A stretch of 64,000 bases of DNA, taken from positions 6,206,127-6,270,126 of the forward strand of contig NC_069110.1 of NCBI RefSeq assembly GCF_947172395.1, given 5' to 3'. A program made the position numbers and the translations under genes. Positions 19,116 to 31,309 of this stretch are shown here, piece by piece. Below the pieces are notes generated by a model that worked only from the letters and a program-made list of their open reading frames with translations, ran no database searches and was not told the DNA's origin. Source of the stretch: Bicyclus anynana (taxonomy: Eukaryota > Arthropoda > Insecta > Lepidoptera > Nymphalidae). How positions within the stretch are numbered: position 1 is the first letter of the stretch; every line of letters begins with the position of its first letter.

Positions 19116-20029
19116 TAATATTGTTTTGTATTATATTTTATATTAACATTGGTAAAAATTAAAAAAAGGACTAATAAATAAATGAGAGAAAAATTATTAT
19201 GATAGAATTCCCTCATTAATTATGCATAAAATAGAGTGTTGTGAGTGTGTATTTAATTTAGGGTATTTAGAATAGCTTTGTGATCCAGCCCCTGAAAGTG
19301 GCAATTTATTATAAAAAAGACAATGCTCAAATCGTTCAAATAATCTTCAGACATGTCTCACAAGAGTTGATCAAAACAAAGGTAATCGACCTCTAGACTC
19401 TTTGTTATTAATATTTTTCCTTTGTATTTTCGAAATGTGCTTAATATTGTCGATGTCGTCGTGTTTTAAGAGTTGAAGGTTAAATTTCGTTTGACAAAAG
19501 TATTTAGAATTCGGTATCCGGGTACAAAAAACTGAAAAATTCTAAGGCTCCATACCAACTGAAATCCTATAATTTTATAGCACGTTAGTGACAATCACAT
19601 ATAAACAAAATATTTCACACGTTGCGTGAATTGGCATCCCATTGCTTGCATGTATTAAGCGTATAAACAAGAGAATTTAGTTAAGTAAAGATAATTAAGC
19701 AGATACAATAACTGTCAGTTAACGGATTTTTAATACACATGCTAATACTGAATAGTAAATTGTTTTAAGATATATAGTAGACTACGAACAGCAGAGCGAA
19801 AAATCGCATCGCTGATAAAATAATCTTATCTAGGTAGCCTAATTGTCCGAAATCCGGTTAAGAAATCTCCGTTTTTCAGTTCATTATAAATATTAGGAAA
19901 CAGTAATAAGAACTTTTACCACAGGTTTTTACCCAAATATAAATGCTTGTGTTTTAAGAAAAATACTTAATACATTATATTTAAAATTTGTTGTCAAGTT
20001 ACTTTTGGAGATGTTAAACTATGATTTTT
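19116..20029. other. Intron 6 sequence, nothing recognised
   Basis: AT-rich, no open frames of note, no clear repeats except a weak dispersed-repeat similarity near 19500-19560 (AGAATTCGGTATCCGGGTAC). Confidence 0.45.
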
Positions 20030-20166
20030 CGTTTGTTTGTTTGTCGCGATTTAACTCGAAAAATACTCTTAGAAAGCTACTTCTTTATTGAGAAACACAG
20101 CCTATATCTTATTTAATATTCACACGGAACGGGAACTACGCGGGTGAAACCGCGGAGCGTCAGCTT
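20030..20166 (+). mobile_element. Helitron 3' half
   Basis: CGTTTGTTTGTTTGTCGCGA, GAGAAACACAGCCTATAT and ACGGGAACTACGCGGGTGAA lead to CGGAGCGTCAGCTTG, a mutated CTAG end. Confidence 0.65.
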
Positions 20167-20469
20167 GTATACCTATTGTATACCTAGATACGTGAGCATT
20201 CCTCTACGTTAATCGTTTTCTATTAATAATTTATTGTTGTTATTAAATTGAGGTTAACCTATACGGAAAATAACATTATGTTTTAATGATGTATTGTGCG
20301 ACGATATTCACTGGTCATGTAAGAACATGAGTGTGAAACGAAGGCCAGGGCGAGATCAGTGTGGAACGGAGCGGTCGAAACAGCATGGGCCTTTCTGCAG
20401 TAAATTGCGTCACAAAAATTCAAGTGTCCAAAAAATTCTGTCATCGAATAGCTTGTGTGTTTAACGCTT

Positions 20470-20763
20470 AACATTAAACGTGTTTCACAAACGTACCTAC
20501 TGTTGGATTTCGGTTCGTCGAATTGTGTCAGTGAAGACGTCTGGGTCTGTTTCTTGGGTTCCGCGTCGGAGCGAAGCCTCGGATATCGGCGTGTGCGCGA
20601 CATTGCATAACAAACCATCGTCTCGTGACGGACGTCGTTATCTCTCAGTACTGAAAGAGATGTCTTCGCGTTTAAACTTCACCGTCTGTATCAGAGTGCG
20701 CGATTTGCGTGCACATGCGTAGTGAACTCGTGCGCGGTTGTAGGTGAGTGCGAATGGGGCGCG
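20470..20763 (+). promoter_or_regulatory. CpG-rich candidate promoter/leader of start B
   Basis: This segment is strikingly CpG-rich for an intron (GCGTCGGAGCGAAGCCTCGG, GCGTGTGCGCGAC, GGACGTCG). It has no TATA box but two initiator-like TCAGT motifs (20528-20532 and 20645-20649) ahead of the ATG at 20764. A GTGAGT donor-like site at 20744 could be used in a leader. The pattern fits a TATA-less promoter; short open frames on both strands here are composition effects. Confidence 0.45.
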
Positions 20764-20913
20764 ATGGCTAATTATTTTAGATGGAAGAAGGGGAAAAGGG
20801 ACGAGGATGTGTTCTATTCAGAGAAACCTCGGAGCCGCTCCCTGGACCCTCGCTCCCTGGAGCTGAGTGGTGTTAGACTCGTGGCCCAATATGAGCATCA
20901 GCAGCAACAGCAG
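20764..20913 (+). CDS. SNF4Agamma: AMPK gamma alternative first exon, start B
   Basis: 50 codons from an ATG in good context (GCGATGG). It starts MANYFRWKKGKRDEDVFYSE, has KPRSRSLDPRS in the middle and ends EHQQQQQ at CAG, before a GTACCT donor (phase 0). With the 34-nt microexon and the shared exon the frame stays open (109 codons to 60745), giving a short N-terminal form. RSRSLD recurs as RSRSKSLD in start C, suggesting a retained basophilic phosphorylation site. The donor is weaker than the others. Assignment to this gene is by phase and motif, not by transcript. Confidence 0.65.
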
Positions 20914-20985
20914 GTACCTTTGTACACTTTTTAATCTCTATGGCTTTGCACATAGCCTTTGTACACTTATGAGAAACTCGTTAAT

Positions 20986-21130
20986 TACTATATTATAAAG
21001 AGATAAAGTTTGTGGCATTGTAGGAGGTAATCTCTGGATCTATTAAAGCGAATTATTTTACCAATGGAAAGCCACGTTATTTGCGAGTGTTAGGCTATAA
21101 TTTATACCCTAGATGAACGGGAACGGGCGC
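20986..21130 (+). mobile_element. Helitron 5' half
   Basis: TATTATAAAGAGATAAAGTT, GAGGTAATCTCTGGATC and AAAGCCACGTTATTTGCGAG are shared with 26127-26440 and 44223-44406; the CTAG end is lost. Confidence 0.65.
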
Positions 21131-22029
21131 AGGGTGTTGGCAAGTACTTTTATATTATATTGAACTCGACCAAAATGGATTTTTTCTTTCGTCACTGAAA
21201 AACGATTCGATTTGCTTTGAAATAAAAAGTAGGTTATCTGTTGTTTCGTGTTGTATAAGATTGTAGAAGTGAAAGCATAGATTATGTTAACAAACTTATT
21301 GATTAAAAATTCGAATGTTACTAACATATTCGCTAAAATCATTCCTTTGTATGAATTGTACCGAGTAAATGTGACTTATTGTAATTATTAGTAAGATAAT
21401 GTTTCGTATCTTTGTATATGTGCAGTTTCCTTTTTGGCGCGAAATTATAACAATTAAAATATTCATTTTGGTAATCATAATCTTTAAATCCTTAAAGGAA
21501 ATAATTATTTGAATGACTTCATAATAAGAAGTGATTTTAATTCAACTCGCGGTAAATTTCTCATTGTTTATTTTTAGAGTGGAGAAAGCAATTTTATGCA
21601 TTAAATTTGGCGAATGTTTGATATATATTTTTAGAGGTAAAAAAAGATAGAAATTAACATAGTACAAAACAATAACACAGTAAAAACTGCTCGCTTGTTT
21701 TTTAAAAATACTTGATATAACATGTCGTAATCTAATCTGGTCTAGTGGATAGTTGTTCTGATGATAATCATGAGGACTAGATTTACGTAAAATTGTGTAA
21801 GAGGAGGAGCAAACCCTCCCATTTCCCCTTGTAACAAGTTGAGTATCTCTGGAGGAGATTTATACTGAGACAGAAAAAGGGTCCGCTAAAAAGCTTCTTT
21901 TCTGTCAAAAGCGAGAAAGTCAATCGGCATAGGATAAGGTGCCCTATACTCTAAATCCTATTCTCCTGATGGAAATAAAAAACAAGGACAATTAAATGTA
22001 AGACAGAGTAGGTCTGTAACTTCAGTTTT
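21131..22029. other. AT-rich intron, no feature
   Basis: Antisense frames at 21109-21342 and 21296-21478 have AT-driven composition (Ile/Asn/Phe-rich) and no splice context. Nothing else seen. Confidence 0.45.
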
Positions 22030-22620
22030 TTGAGTGTGGTACATTAAAATCAGCTGTTGATGAAAATGATTATTGCAAAGTTGATACTTTGATAAATTCT
22101 AAATAGTACATTAACATGCACAAGTGAGCATGTTCCTGTAACTAAGAGTTGTACTATTAAAATGGCTGATGAGTATAATGACGATAATGGAAATCATGCG
22201 TTGTAATAAAAACTATAAACAGTAAATAAATATGCAGGAGTAAGTGAGCGAACTCCTGTAACAAACTATATACGATAATGATGATTAGGAAGCTGATGCT
22301 TTGTACTATAAACAGTAAATTTACATGCAGGAGTTACTTTGTGTCACACAACATAAGGCCCTTTATCGAACGCTTAAGTTGGCTCCAATTACTGACACTA
22401 GCACATTAAATTGGTCTGATGATGACGAAAACGATTATAAAACTGATGCTTTCAACTAAAAACATGAGATACATCATGCTGGTGCTTTCACCTATATATT
22501 ATAAACAGTAAATAAACATGCAGGAGTGAGAGGAAATGCTCCTGTAACTGACAATGGTACAAATTACAAAGCTGATGTTTTGAAATAAATTTGATTGTGA
22601 TTGTTGTGTTATTGGTTTCA
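22030..22620 (+). repeat. Degenerate tandem repeat, about 120-160 bp unit, four copies
   Basis: Each unit has ACTATAAACAGTAAAT(A/T)(A/T)A, CATGCAGGAGT, (A/G)CTCCTGTAAC and a GATGATGA-rich part ending GCTGATGCTTT (positions near 22110, 22215, 22305 and 22500). The acidic-codon-rich part (as in SDDDENDYKTDAF) is reminiscent of coding sequence, but stops occur in every unit. Confidence 0.65.
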
Positions 22621-23264
22621 ACTATAAACAATATATAAACAACGAATGTATTTATTAATCTAACTATAATTTTAATCACTAAAAGCATGAGTACAGTATA
22701 TAATACGCACACTTCGTAGGAGAGCTCTATTAATAATATTGTTATTGAAAGAAAATCAGTTGTATTGAAGATAAAATATTTTATTAAGTACTGATACAGT
22801 TAAGCGAAGAGTGTGATAACATTTACTCGCTTTGTAAATTAATAACAAAATCATTTATTCCGTCAAAAAAGTATCGGGAAGTTTAATTAGTTCAAATTAA
22901 GAAGAAAATAAACTCTTATAATCTTTTTTTGTTATTAAGTTGGCAACACAATTCTTTTTTTCTGTGTAGAGTTTGACCACACAGTACGACTTTTACTTTG
23001 TTGAAAGTGCTCTGTTTTTATTTTATCCCAAGTGTATTTTGATTATTTGTGTCAACTGTGCATCGCATATTTTATTGCGTGTTCAGAACCATTGACTGAT
23101 TGATTTCAGAAAGCTTGCGGTGAATGAACTTTATTAAAAACACGTGCATACGAGTGGTACAATCTAAAGCGGTCGAGATGCGGCGTAAGATTTGCCTCGC
23201 TTTGGCCACTAACGTCTTTAAATGAAGTTAACATCGATAAAGGAAATGGTGACTGAAATGCTCA
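22621..23264. other. AT-rich intron, no feature
   Basis: No repeat, hairpin or credible frame recognised; only an AT-rich stretch and a short GC-richer island near 23150-23210 (GCGGTCGAGATGCGGCG). Confidence 0.4.
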
Positions 23265-24420
23265 TTTAAATAATAATCATAATCATCGTTTATTTGCACA
23301 AAACATGTAAAAAGATGACAAAAATAAAAGATAGTAGGTACAATGTTTCCGCCTTGAAGGGCGTGCAAATTTTACAAAATATTACTTAGGGGGCGTTCAT
23401 AAATTACGTGAGGTGTTTTTTCGAAATTTCTGACCCCCCCCCCCCCCCCCTTGGTGAGATGTCGTGAGATTTTTTCAACCCCCTCCCCCCATCCCCCAAT
23501 CTCACGTGAGATTTTTCAAAATGTGGGTTTCTTACGTAAATGTGTTAGATTATTATTGTAAAAAGAAAAGAAAATTTGTTTCGTGGTTTTATTTACGACT
23601 AGTTAAGACTAGTAATCAATATTGCTGAGAGTTTAATTATAAGTATAATAAAAATTTAACAATAAAATACTTAAATCGTAAGTACTGTGGTTTAAAAAAG
23701 AATATCTATTCTAATTTTGTCCATTCTCATTCTGTCTGTCAGTCATTCTGTTTTTTGTGTTTCGAAATATATATTTTTTACATTTTTTTTCATGAGGGAT
23801 GGTGATTGGACAGTCAGTAAATGTATAACGTCGAGGTATAAATGAAATTATTTTTTTTAGAACGAATTAGGAAATGATCTTAATCGTATTACGATTACGC
23901 TTAAGATTAAATCTTAAGCATGTACAATCTGGATTAAAATGACCAAAATAGTATATATTTTTTTTGTTTCATTCAGAAAAAAAAATTACGTGATATTTGC
24001 CGAGACCCCCCCTCCCTCCAACGTAAGATTAGATGAGATTTGACTCGACCCCCTCCCCCCTAAAACATCTCACGTAATTTATGAACGCCCCCTTAGTTAT
24101 ATTACGGAGATAGTACTCGTATAACATCTTATTACAATAATTAAAACATTTCACATTATGTAAAAGCTTAAATTTTGAAAGATTTTTTTTTTAAAACTAC
24201 ATAACAAAAATATTTAATGAATTCATTTATTTTAGGTAGGCTTAAGTTAGTTTCAAGTTTCGTCAGATTCTTACTGAGAAGAGCTGGCAAGAAACTTGTG
24301 TAGGCTTTACTTTTATAAACAATTTGGTGACAGTGTTGAAATATAATTATGATGATGATATGATTTATATATGATGATATGTCATATTGAATAATTTATA
24401 TTAAAATAAATAAAAATCAA
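23265..24420 (-). mobile_element. LINE 3' UTR-like sequence split by a Harbinger-type MITE
   Basis: AATAATAATCATAATCATCG at the left looks like the inverted tail of a lepidopteran LINE. GTCAGATTCTTACTGAGAAG and AGCTGGCAAGAAACTTG at 24265-24300 is another block I associate with such UTRs. The MITE at 23389-24092 lies between them. Confidence 0.4.
23389..24092. mobile_element. PIF/Harbinger-like MITE, 704 bp
   Basis: Terminal inverted repeats of about 30 bp start GGGGGCGTTCATAAATTACG at 23389, with the inverse ending at 24092. TTA direct repeats (23386-23388 and 24093-24095) match the 3-bp duplication of this superfamily. C-runs of 7-18 bases lie just inside both ends. No transposase. Confidence 0.8.
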
Positions 24421-24860
24421 GTTTAATAATACAATATTGAGATAAAAGTTAAATTAAATTAAATATTAAAATAGCGTAAATGTAAAAATTATAATTAATA
24501 ACAAAATGCTAGATATAAAAATAATTTAAAGTACAGTTTACATAATAAGCGGATAATACTTACCTCTTACAAATCCCTTGAGAATCTTGAAAGATATCAA
24601 TATATAATCAATATCAATTAAACGAAGTTGATAAAGTATATTTAGTACACATATATACTGTGTATATTAGCATTGTAATGCGGAAGAGTATGTGAGTTTG
24701 TTGTTAAGAGTATGTGGGTAACTAGAAATATTTGTTTTCATTGAATAGGTTCTGTAAGTACTGAACAGATTTGAAACATTCAATTTCAAGATAAAAATAG
24801 TTAATTAATAGCGAAAAATAGTCAAAATAACTTCAAGAACAACTAATCTATATAACAAAT

Positions 24861-25085
24861 AATCTATCTTTATTAATATTGTAAAATTGAAAGTTTGGAG
24901 GGATGGAACGATGTTTGTTATTTAAACAGGCTGAAATCGCTGAGAAGAATTGGATCAAAGTTTGCATAGCCTTAGATTGTATGGAATATACACTTACATA
25001 GGGTACTTTTATCCTGAAAAACTTGATCCCGAGTGCGACATGGTAAACATCCTAAATTCACAAGGACGAAGCCGCAGGCATCAGT
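24861..25085 (+). mobile_element. Helitron, diverged
   Basis: CTTTATTAATATTGTAAAAT start, AGGCTGAAATCGCTGAGAAG and CTTTTATCCTGAAAAACTTG inside, GGACGAAGCCGCAGGCATCA near the end. The terminal CTAG is mutated. Confidence 0.6.
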
Positions 25086-25369
25086 TAATCAGTTAGTTAC
25101 TAGTATGTAATAGAAAAATAGTTATTTAGTGACAACCCTAATTATATCTGAATAGTTAAATTATCTAAGATGACCGTTTATCTATTTTACTCTTATCGAT
25201 GATAGTGATGGATGGATACTTTAACACTAAATTTTGTCGTTATCTATTAACTTTAGACGAACAAATACTGTGTTATTCATATTATATTTTATCGGATACG
25301 GATCTAAAGATTTGGATTAAGTTTTTTTATTTTGGTCATAAACATTAGATTTCGGATTTCAAGTTTATA

Positions 25370-25512
25370 TACAGGGTGTGAAATAACATTTCCCATAACT
25401 CTAGGGTTGTATTATTTAACGAAAACTAATTGAAAAATTAATCAAGGAACAATGGGTTCTAAAATGAATATTTTATATTTTCATAAAACTGTTTGTAATA
25501 TTAATAAATATT
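25370..25512 (+). mobile_element. MITE family E, right end missing
   Basis: TACAGGGTGTGAAATAACAT, then CATAACTCTAGGGTTGTATT and GGAACAATGGGTTCTAAAAT match 62611-63057; similarity stops near 25512. Confidence 0.65.
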
Positions 25513-25798
25513 TTTTAAATCATTGGAGTTACCCGTGTGAAGTCAGGAACGTTAGTTATCATAAAATAATACGTATATTTATGTTATAAGCTATAGGTAT
25601 ATACGTATAATATCTCTATGTCCTGTGATTAAATTGTAGATACTTGCAGATTTAGAACGAGTTTGAATTCATACGACTCTGTACTAGGGCTGCCATTGTT
25701 TCTCTAGTTTTTTAAAATAACAAAAACGCCCTTTTGATTTCTGTCATTTTGATTATCATTTTTTTCGTTAATGTAACTTAGCCTAATTATCTTAATTA

Positions 25799-25991
25799 CT
25801 AGCAAATACCAAGTGGTTTCACTCGCGTAGGTGCCGTTCGCGTAGGAATACGGGGTTTAAATATAGCGTATTGCATCCGGGATAGTGTAGCTTCCCAACA
25901 GTGAAAGAATTTTTCAAATCGATTCAGTACTTTTCGGGCCTATTGAAATAATGCAAACAAACAATCAAATCTTTCCTCTCAATAATATATT
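25799..25991 (-). mobile_element. Helitron, minus orientation
   Basis: CTAG CAAATACCAAGTGGTTTCA, TAGGAATACGGGGTTTAAAT and GTGAAAGAATTTTTCAAATC identify the family; the far end is degraded. Confidence 0.65.
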
Positions 25992-26126
25992 CAGTGGTTA
26001 TTGTTATTATTAATATATTATTATTAATAATAATTGTTCTATGGCATTTAAAAAGTATATATATATATAATCAAAACTGTTCAGAAATTGTCACGCATAA
26101 ATATAGTCCTCAGCTTTAGTACATTA

Positions 26127-26440
26127 CTAGCCGACGCCTCGCGGTTTCATCCAAATAGTTCCCGTTCCCGTGTGAGTACGGGGATAAAATATAGCCTATG
26201 ACACTCACAAATAACGTTGTAGAGAGGTAAAGTTTGTGATGTTGTGGGGGGTAAGAGTAATCTACTGAAACGATTTTAAAAACTCTTTTACCAATAGAAA
26301 GCCACGTTATTTGTGAGTGTCATAGACTATACCTCAACAGACGCCTCACGATTCCTCTTGCGTAGTTCCCGTTCGCGGAGATAAACTATATTTTATCCCC
26401 GTATAGTTATGGGAACGTCAAAAGGGCGTCTGTTAGTTTG
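26127..26440. mobile_element. Two Helitron halves head to head
   Basis: The left half starts CTAG CCGACGCCTCGCGGTTTCA in minus orientation. The middle has a plus-orientation TTGTGATGTTGTGGGGGGTA...CCACGTTATTTGTGAGTG block, and further terminal fragments follow (AACAGACGCCTCACGATTCC; GGGCGTCTGTTAG). The CACTCACAAATAACGT and ACGTTATTTGTGAGTG blocks form an inverted repeat. Confidence 0.6.
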
Positions 26441-27425
26441 TCGATAATTTCATTTTCTTTGTTTGTCGTTGTGATGTGTGCTGGGGCGAATCTAGAGAGT
26501 TCTTTTTGTTAATATAATTCAAATTAACAAAGTTATCATAAGTGTTGTAGTGACAGCCCTACCACTACAGTTAAGGCTTCAGTCCTCTTGTTTTCCTCAA
26601 GTGCAACAATGCATTGAGTAGACATTGTAAGACAATGGTAGTCATAGTGCATATTTGTCTTTAGTCTATACACATATTAATGGGTTAAGTATACATGCAG
26701 CGAGGCCTTCGGCGAAGATTACCATACTGTCACGTTTGTTTTAAGTTCATTATCTTAACGATAAAACTTCACATATTAGTGTAAGAATAATAAATTTGTG
26801 TCATCATTTTATTCTTCATCAGCCGAGCTTAGCTACAGCATCAGTAGCCATAGAAGGCATTGGTAGCCGTGTAAAATTAATACGCTTATAAGAAAGGTCT
26901 TTTCTAGACAAATCGCGAAAATACCGATTGCAGTTCGTTTATAGAATTAATATAAACTGGTGTTCGCCGAGCGATCAAAATTCGACCACGATTTTGAACT
27001 GATAAGAAGTTTTTGGGCTTGAAGCAAATGTATTTATAGAAGTACAAGATCCGGCATAAGACATATATAACCTCATCTGTTATTTCTTTGAGATAAGAAA
27101 ATATAAATAATAGAACATATTATTCACATTGACACATTGCACATAGGTTGCCTATTTAAATTGCTACCAGATAGTATAAAATGATTATTTTTTATATATT
27201 TATTTAATCTGCTCCCTAATTGGTTAATTAAAAGAAATCATACTTTAGTTTATATAATATACCCAAAAGAATTCAAAATGTAAAGGTTGCCTACGTTCAC
27301 GCTACATCTGTAAAGTTGCCAGATATAAACAGTTAAGTAATGTTATTTATATAATTTCATCTATAATTTGGTCGTCTAATATGTCAAATGAAAGCATATT
27401 TTATGCTTAATTTAATATTTTTATA

Positions 27426-27696
27426 AGGCTGCTGGTCCAACAAACCGGAGCGAGAGAGCGTAGCGGAGAAACGGACTAATACGGAGCGGAGTTGCGGATT
27501 GTGTCTATCCACCGGAGCGGGGCAGCAGACTACGTTAAATAAATAAATGTTAAATTTAATTTATTTAACCCCGAATTTTTAAACTAGCTCGCAAGACCCT
27601 GTCCACTTAAAAGGAGCGGAGATTTTGTGCAATCCTGTTTGTTAATATTTCTCGGTTTCTTGGCTCCGCTACCTCGCTCCGCTGGACTGGTAGCCT
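27426..27696. mobile_element. MITE with GGAGCGGAG-rich terminal repeats
   Basis: Left end AGGCTGCTGGTCCAACAAAC, then CGGAGCGAG and GCGTAGCGGAG. The right end is the approximate inverse (TCCGCTACCTCGCTCCGCTG, GACTGGTAGCCT). CGGAG and CTCCG motifs repeat inside both arms around an AT-rich middle. Confidence 0.7.
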
Positions 27697-28245
27697 AAGC
27701 TTGCCTTTGATCTAGTTCATGGTTACTAGATTTCGTATGAAAAATGTGTCTGGCCGTAATTTGTATGCAATGTGTCATTGAATATTATCTATAATATTTT
27801 ATTTCTTACCAATAATAAATAACAGATGAGGGTATATATTTCTAATGCCAGATTTTAGACCATAATTAGCAAGTAGAAGCTTTATGCACTTCTTTAATCC
27901 TTATAAACTTTAACTGTGTCAAGTTTCACGTTCCTCCCTTCGCGCAATTTTCTTGTACAGTGTTTCTTTCTGTACAATGTTTTCACTTCGCTTCGCTTCA
28001 CGTATTATTAATATAATGCTTATGGTACACCCATAAAAAGGCCATATAGTTTAATTAGATTTTAGCGCAATCCATACCTACTTAATGTTGATTGGAATGA
28101 AATTTGGTTAAGTTAAACCTTGTAGCAGCATTAGGCTACTTTTGTCTCGAAAAAATCCATAGCTCCGGCGAGATTTGTAAAGAATAGCATTTCACGCAAA
28201 CGGTTTGGGCGCTAGTTTTTATATAAAATATTATATACATACTTG

Positions 28246-28391
28246 TCGACGCCCGCGTAGTTTCTGTTACCGTTATATACCGTAATATATCGTGGCTTTT
28301 TAATGGTAGAATTTTCAAAATCGGTTTAGTAGATTCAGAGATTACCGACTACAAATACCACAAACTTTACCTCTATAAAATCATATTATAG
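28246..28391 (-). mobile_element. Helitron fragment
   Basis: CGACGCCCGCGTAGTTTCTG, ATATCGTGGCTTTTTAATGG, AAAATCGGTTTAGTAGATTC and ACAAACTTTACCTCTATAAA match the subfamily of 46506-46706. Confidence 0.6.
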
Positions 28392-28392
28392 A

Positions 28393-28833
28393 CTAGCGGA
28401 CGCCCGTGACTTCGTCCGCGTGGAAATCAATGTAAACTTTCAAGCCCTATTTCACCACTTTAGGGGTTGTATTTTAAATTTTTTTATGACATTATATTTC
28501 GTATTTTTTTATGATTTATGAACAAATTTTTAAAACTATGACTCTAAATATGAAATGAATTTAAACCCTTATTTCACCCTCTTCATATTTTATTTTCGCA
28601 ATAAAAAGTATTCTGTAACCTTCTCCAACCGTCTTAAACCGTGCCAAGTTTCATTTGAATTCATTCAGTTGTTTCAGCGCGATGCCCGAATAACAAAAAA
28701 AAGCACAGACAGACAAATAATCGAAAAAATATATTTTTAGCTTCAGTATCGATTATATAATGCCCCCCAACAAAAATTATCAAAATATCTTCAATGTACA
28801 GAGTTGGACCTGCTACAGTTTTATTATAAGTAT

Positions 28834-28836
<3 letters not shown>
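28393..28836 (-). mobile_element. Helitron, about 440 bp
   Basis: CTAG CGGACGCCCGTGACTTCGT at the left and TTTTATTATAAGTATAGA at the right. AAGTTTCATTTGAATTCATT, ACAGACAGACAAAT and GTATCGATTATATAATG tie it to 11033-11930. The open frame 28555-28740 is within it and non-coding. Confidence 0.75.

Positions 28837-28837
<1 letters not shown>

Positions 28838-28876
<39 letters not shown>
28838..28876. repeat. (TA)n microsatellite
   Basis: About 19 TA dinucleotides directly after the TATAGA end of the preceding Helitron. Confidence 0.9.
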
Positions 28877-28878
<2 letters not shown>

Positions 28879-29310
28879 TAATGTTTACTTAAGTAACATA
28901 TGGGATTAAGGATTCTACGGCCCTTTGGATTTGAACAACTATGTATGTATGTATTTGGGTCATTGTTAAACAAATTGTAACTAACTGTATCAAGGTTGTT
29001 ATCAGTGTTTAAGCCACTTTAATAGATTATACCATCTACATATTATATTTTAAGTACGCTATGCATTATGATAATGTTGAATGTTATTTAATATAGATAA
29101 TTATTATTATCTGGATTTTAGTGACTTGTAGGTATACTAATTTAAAATAAACATATTTTTCAAATATTAAGAAAAAAATATCCCAGTAATAATAAAATTT
29201 CATATAAAATTAATGCCATTATCAACTTGTTTTTACATACGTAGATTTTTTATTTCGATGAAATATTAGAAGACGTGGCATTGCAACGCATGGGGTATTA
29301 GTAAATTAAT

Positions 29311-29470
29311 AGAGCCTTAATGGCTCAACGGTAAGAGCGGTCGCACTCATCTCCAAGGGGTAGTGGTTCGATCCCCGCCCCGTTGGTCTATTGTCGTACT
29401 CACTCCTAATACAGTCTTTACCGACTAGTTGGAGGGGAATGGGAATATCGGTCATATTTAAAAGATACGG
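29311..29470 (+). mobile_element. tRNA-derived SINE, family C
   Basis: TGGCTCAACGGTAAGAGCGG (box A) and GTGGTTCGATCCCC (box B) are correctly spaced, followed by TATTGTCGTACTCACTCCTA and GACTAGTTGGAGGGGAATGG and an A-rich tail. There is no plausible complete tRNA fold, so it is a SINE. Confidence 0.65.
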
Positions 29471-29687
29471 CAAATATTCTTTAAAGAAATATTAAAAAAA
29501 AAACAAAACGATACCTTAATTAATAATGGTTTTTTAAACTCGAGGGTAGCTTATAAAACAAACGAAGTGAGGTCTATATAAAATAATATACATTACTATA
29601 AATAATTGAAACATAATTTATCTTGCATAGGCTTTAGAATTTTAGTTGCGCGCACAAATTATGCATGAAACGCTATAGATCTGCCAT

Positions 29688-29935
29688 GATATGTCATTAT
29701 ACCGTATCTTCAGATACAGTGTTTTGTGGTAATACTTATAAATGAACTCCTCGCACGTGTGGTTACATATTATCATCATCAACATCATCATTAACGACCC
29801 ATATTTGGCTCACTTTTGAGCACGACTCTAGTCAGTCATATGCTTCAGAATTTTACTGTAAATCTCCCGTGGTATGTCATTACACCGTATCTTCAGATAC
29901 AATGTATTTTGGTAAAACTTATAAATGAACTCCAT
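29688..29935 (+). repeat. 75-bp direct repeat
   Basis: TATGTCATTA.ACCGTATCTT, then CAGATACA.TG and TTATAAATGAACTCC occur at about 29692-29750 and 29874-29932. The intervening part has a SINE-B-like 3' end (CGACCCATATTTGGCTCAC). It may be a duplication or two insertions of one family. Confidence 0.65.
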
Positions 29936-30171
29936 ATCATCATCATCATCATTAACAACCCATATTCGGCTACCTGTTGAGCAGTATACGCTCAGAAAGA
30001 AGAGGGGTTATGCTAGAATATGCTGTCCAAACGCGGATTGGCAGACCTCACACACGTTGACAATTAAGAAAGTTCACAGATATGCAGGTTTCCTCATGGT
30101 GGTTTTCCTTCACCGTTTGAAACACGTGATATTTAATTTCTTAAAATTAACATATCTTAAAAGTTGGTGGT
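29936..30171 (-). mobile_element. SINE family B, partial
   Basis: ACAACCCATATTCGGCTACC, GCGGATTGGCAGACCTCACA and GTTTGAAACACGTGATATTT match the inverted family-B body; the head is absent. Confidence 0.75.
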
Positions 30172-30896
30172 TTTGGCATTTCAATAATTTTATTAATACT
30201 TAAAAATACCCTGAGAATTCCCATTCATAATATGTATGTGTACACTGTTTCCAACAAAAACTGCAATTTCTCAAATGTTGATGTTTTTAAGATACAGTGT
30301 TGTGTCATGGTACCGCAGAGATTGATTGTCAAAATTAATTTGTCGTTGAAAAATATGTGCTACGTAATTAATTTTTGTCAGACAATAGCCTCTAAAACGA
30401 ATGCTTATTAAAAAAATTACTACGATCTATTGTCATCTAAATTAGTCCGCCGGTTCTATGAATAATCGAATGGGTTTAGTTAGGTATGTATTCGATGGTT
30501 TAGGTTTAGAATATTGTAGGTACATCCATTATTTCTAGTATGGAGTTAACAATGACGAGATATGTAGTAGGTATGCCGCAGTAGAAAAACGAAGGAAAAA
30601 CCAGTAGAGTTTATATGCATAGTCTACATACCTACTCATAATATAGAAATATACCATGTATCAGTAGAAAATAAATAATTGAATAAAAGCCTTAGATTTT
30701 AATATCAATGAAAAACACCCACCAAGTTGTCATGATGACGTTAGAGTACATAATACTAGAGTTTTAGAGTATTAAATTCTAAAATACTAGAGTGATTTCG
30801 ATGAATACATTCTTTGTCAAGGATTTTATATATGTACACACTACTTAACTATCATTGCATTAACACCTTGTCAATGTACTAATACTTTTGGAGTTA

Positions 30897-31309
30897 TACA
30901 GGATGCTCGGGAGTATTTCCCATAACATAAAGTGTTGAGAAGTCCACTTATAGGAGTCGAACTGCATAACTAATATTATTTTAACTAAAAAATAATAAAC
31001 TAAACTTTTTATGTTTTCATACAAAGTAATTCTAATAATTCCGACTATCCATGTAACACACCGACTATCCATGTAAAACTATCTATCGTCTTTATCTATC
31101 CTTGCATTTTAAAAATTTTGGCTACGTCATAATTATAAAGATGCGTATGAAAGACACATTTTAAAAGTTTACAAAAGAAATATTTCTCCGAAAATATTAA
31201 TTTTAGAATAACATGTATTCATGTATTAATATTTTCGAAACATTTTAAATTAATTTTCGGTAAAGAATATAACCCAAGCGTTATGGGAAAAACTCCCCAG
31301 CACCCTGTA
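30897..31309 (-). mobile_element. MITE family E, full length, 413 bp
   Basis: The ends TACAGGATGCTCGGGAGT and the inverse ACTCCCCAGCACCCTGTA pair over about 30 bp, and TA flanks both sides (30895-30896, 31310-31311), as for Tc1/mariner-type insertion. An internal 17-bp duplication CCGACTATCCATGTAA occurs near 31040-31075. Confidence 0.8.

Noticed and set aside
29311..29385. A functional tRNA gene
   Set aside because: Box A and box B are present, but acceptor-stem pairing is lacking and a SINE body with an A-rich tail follows.
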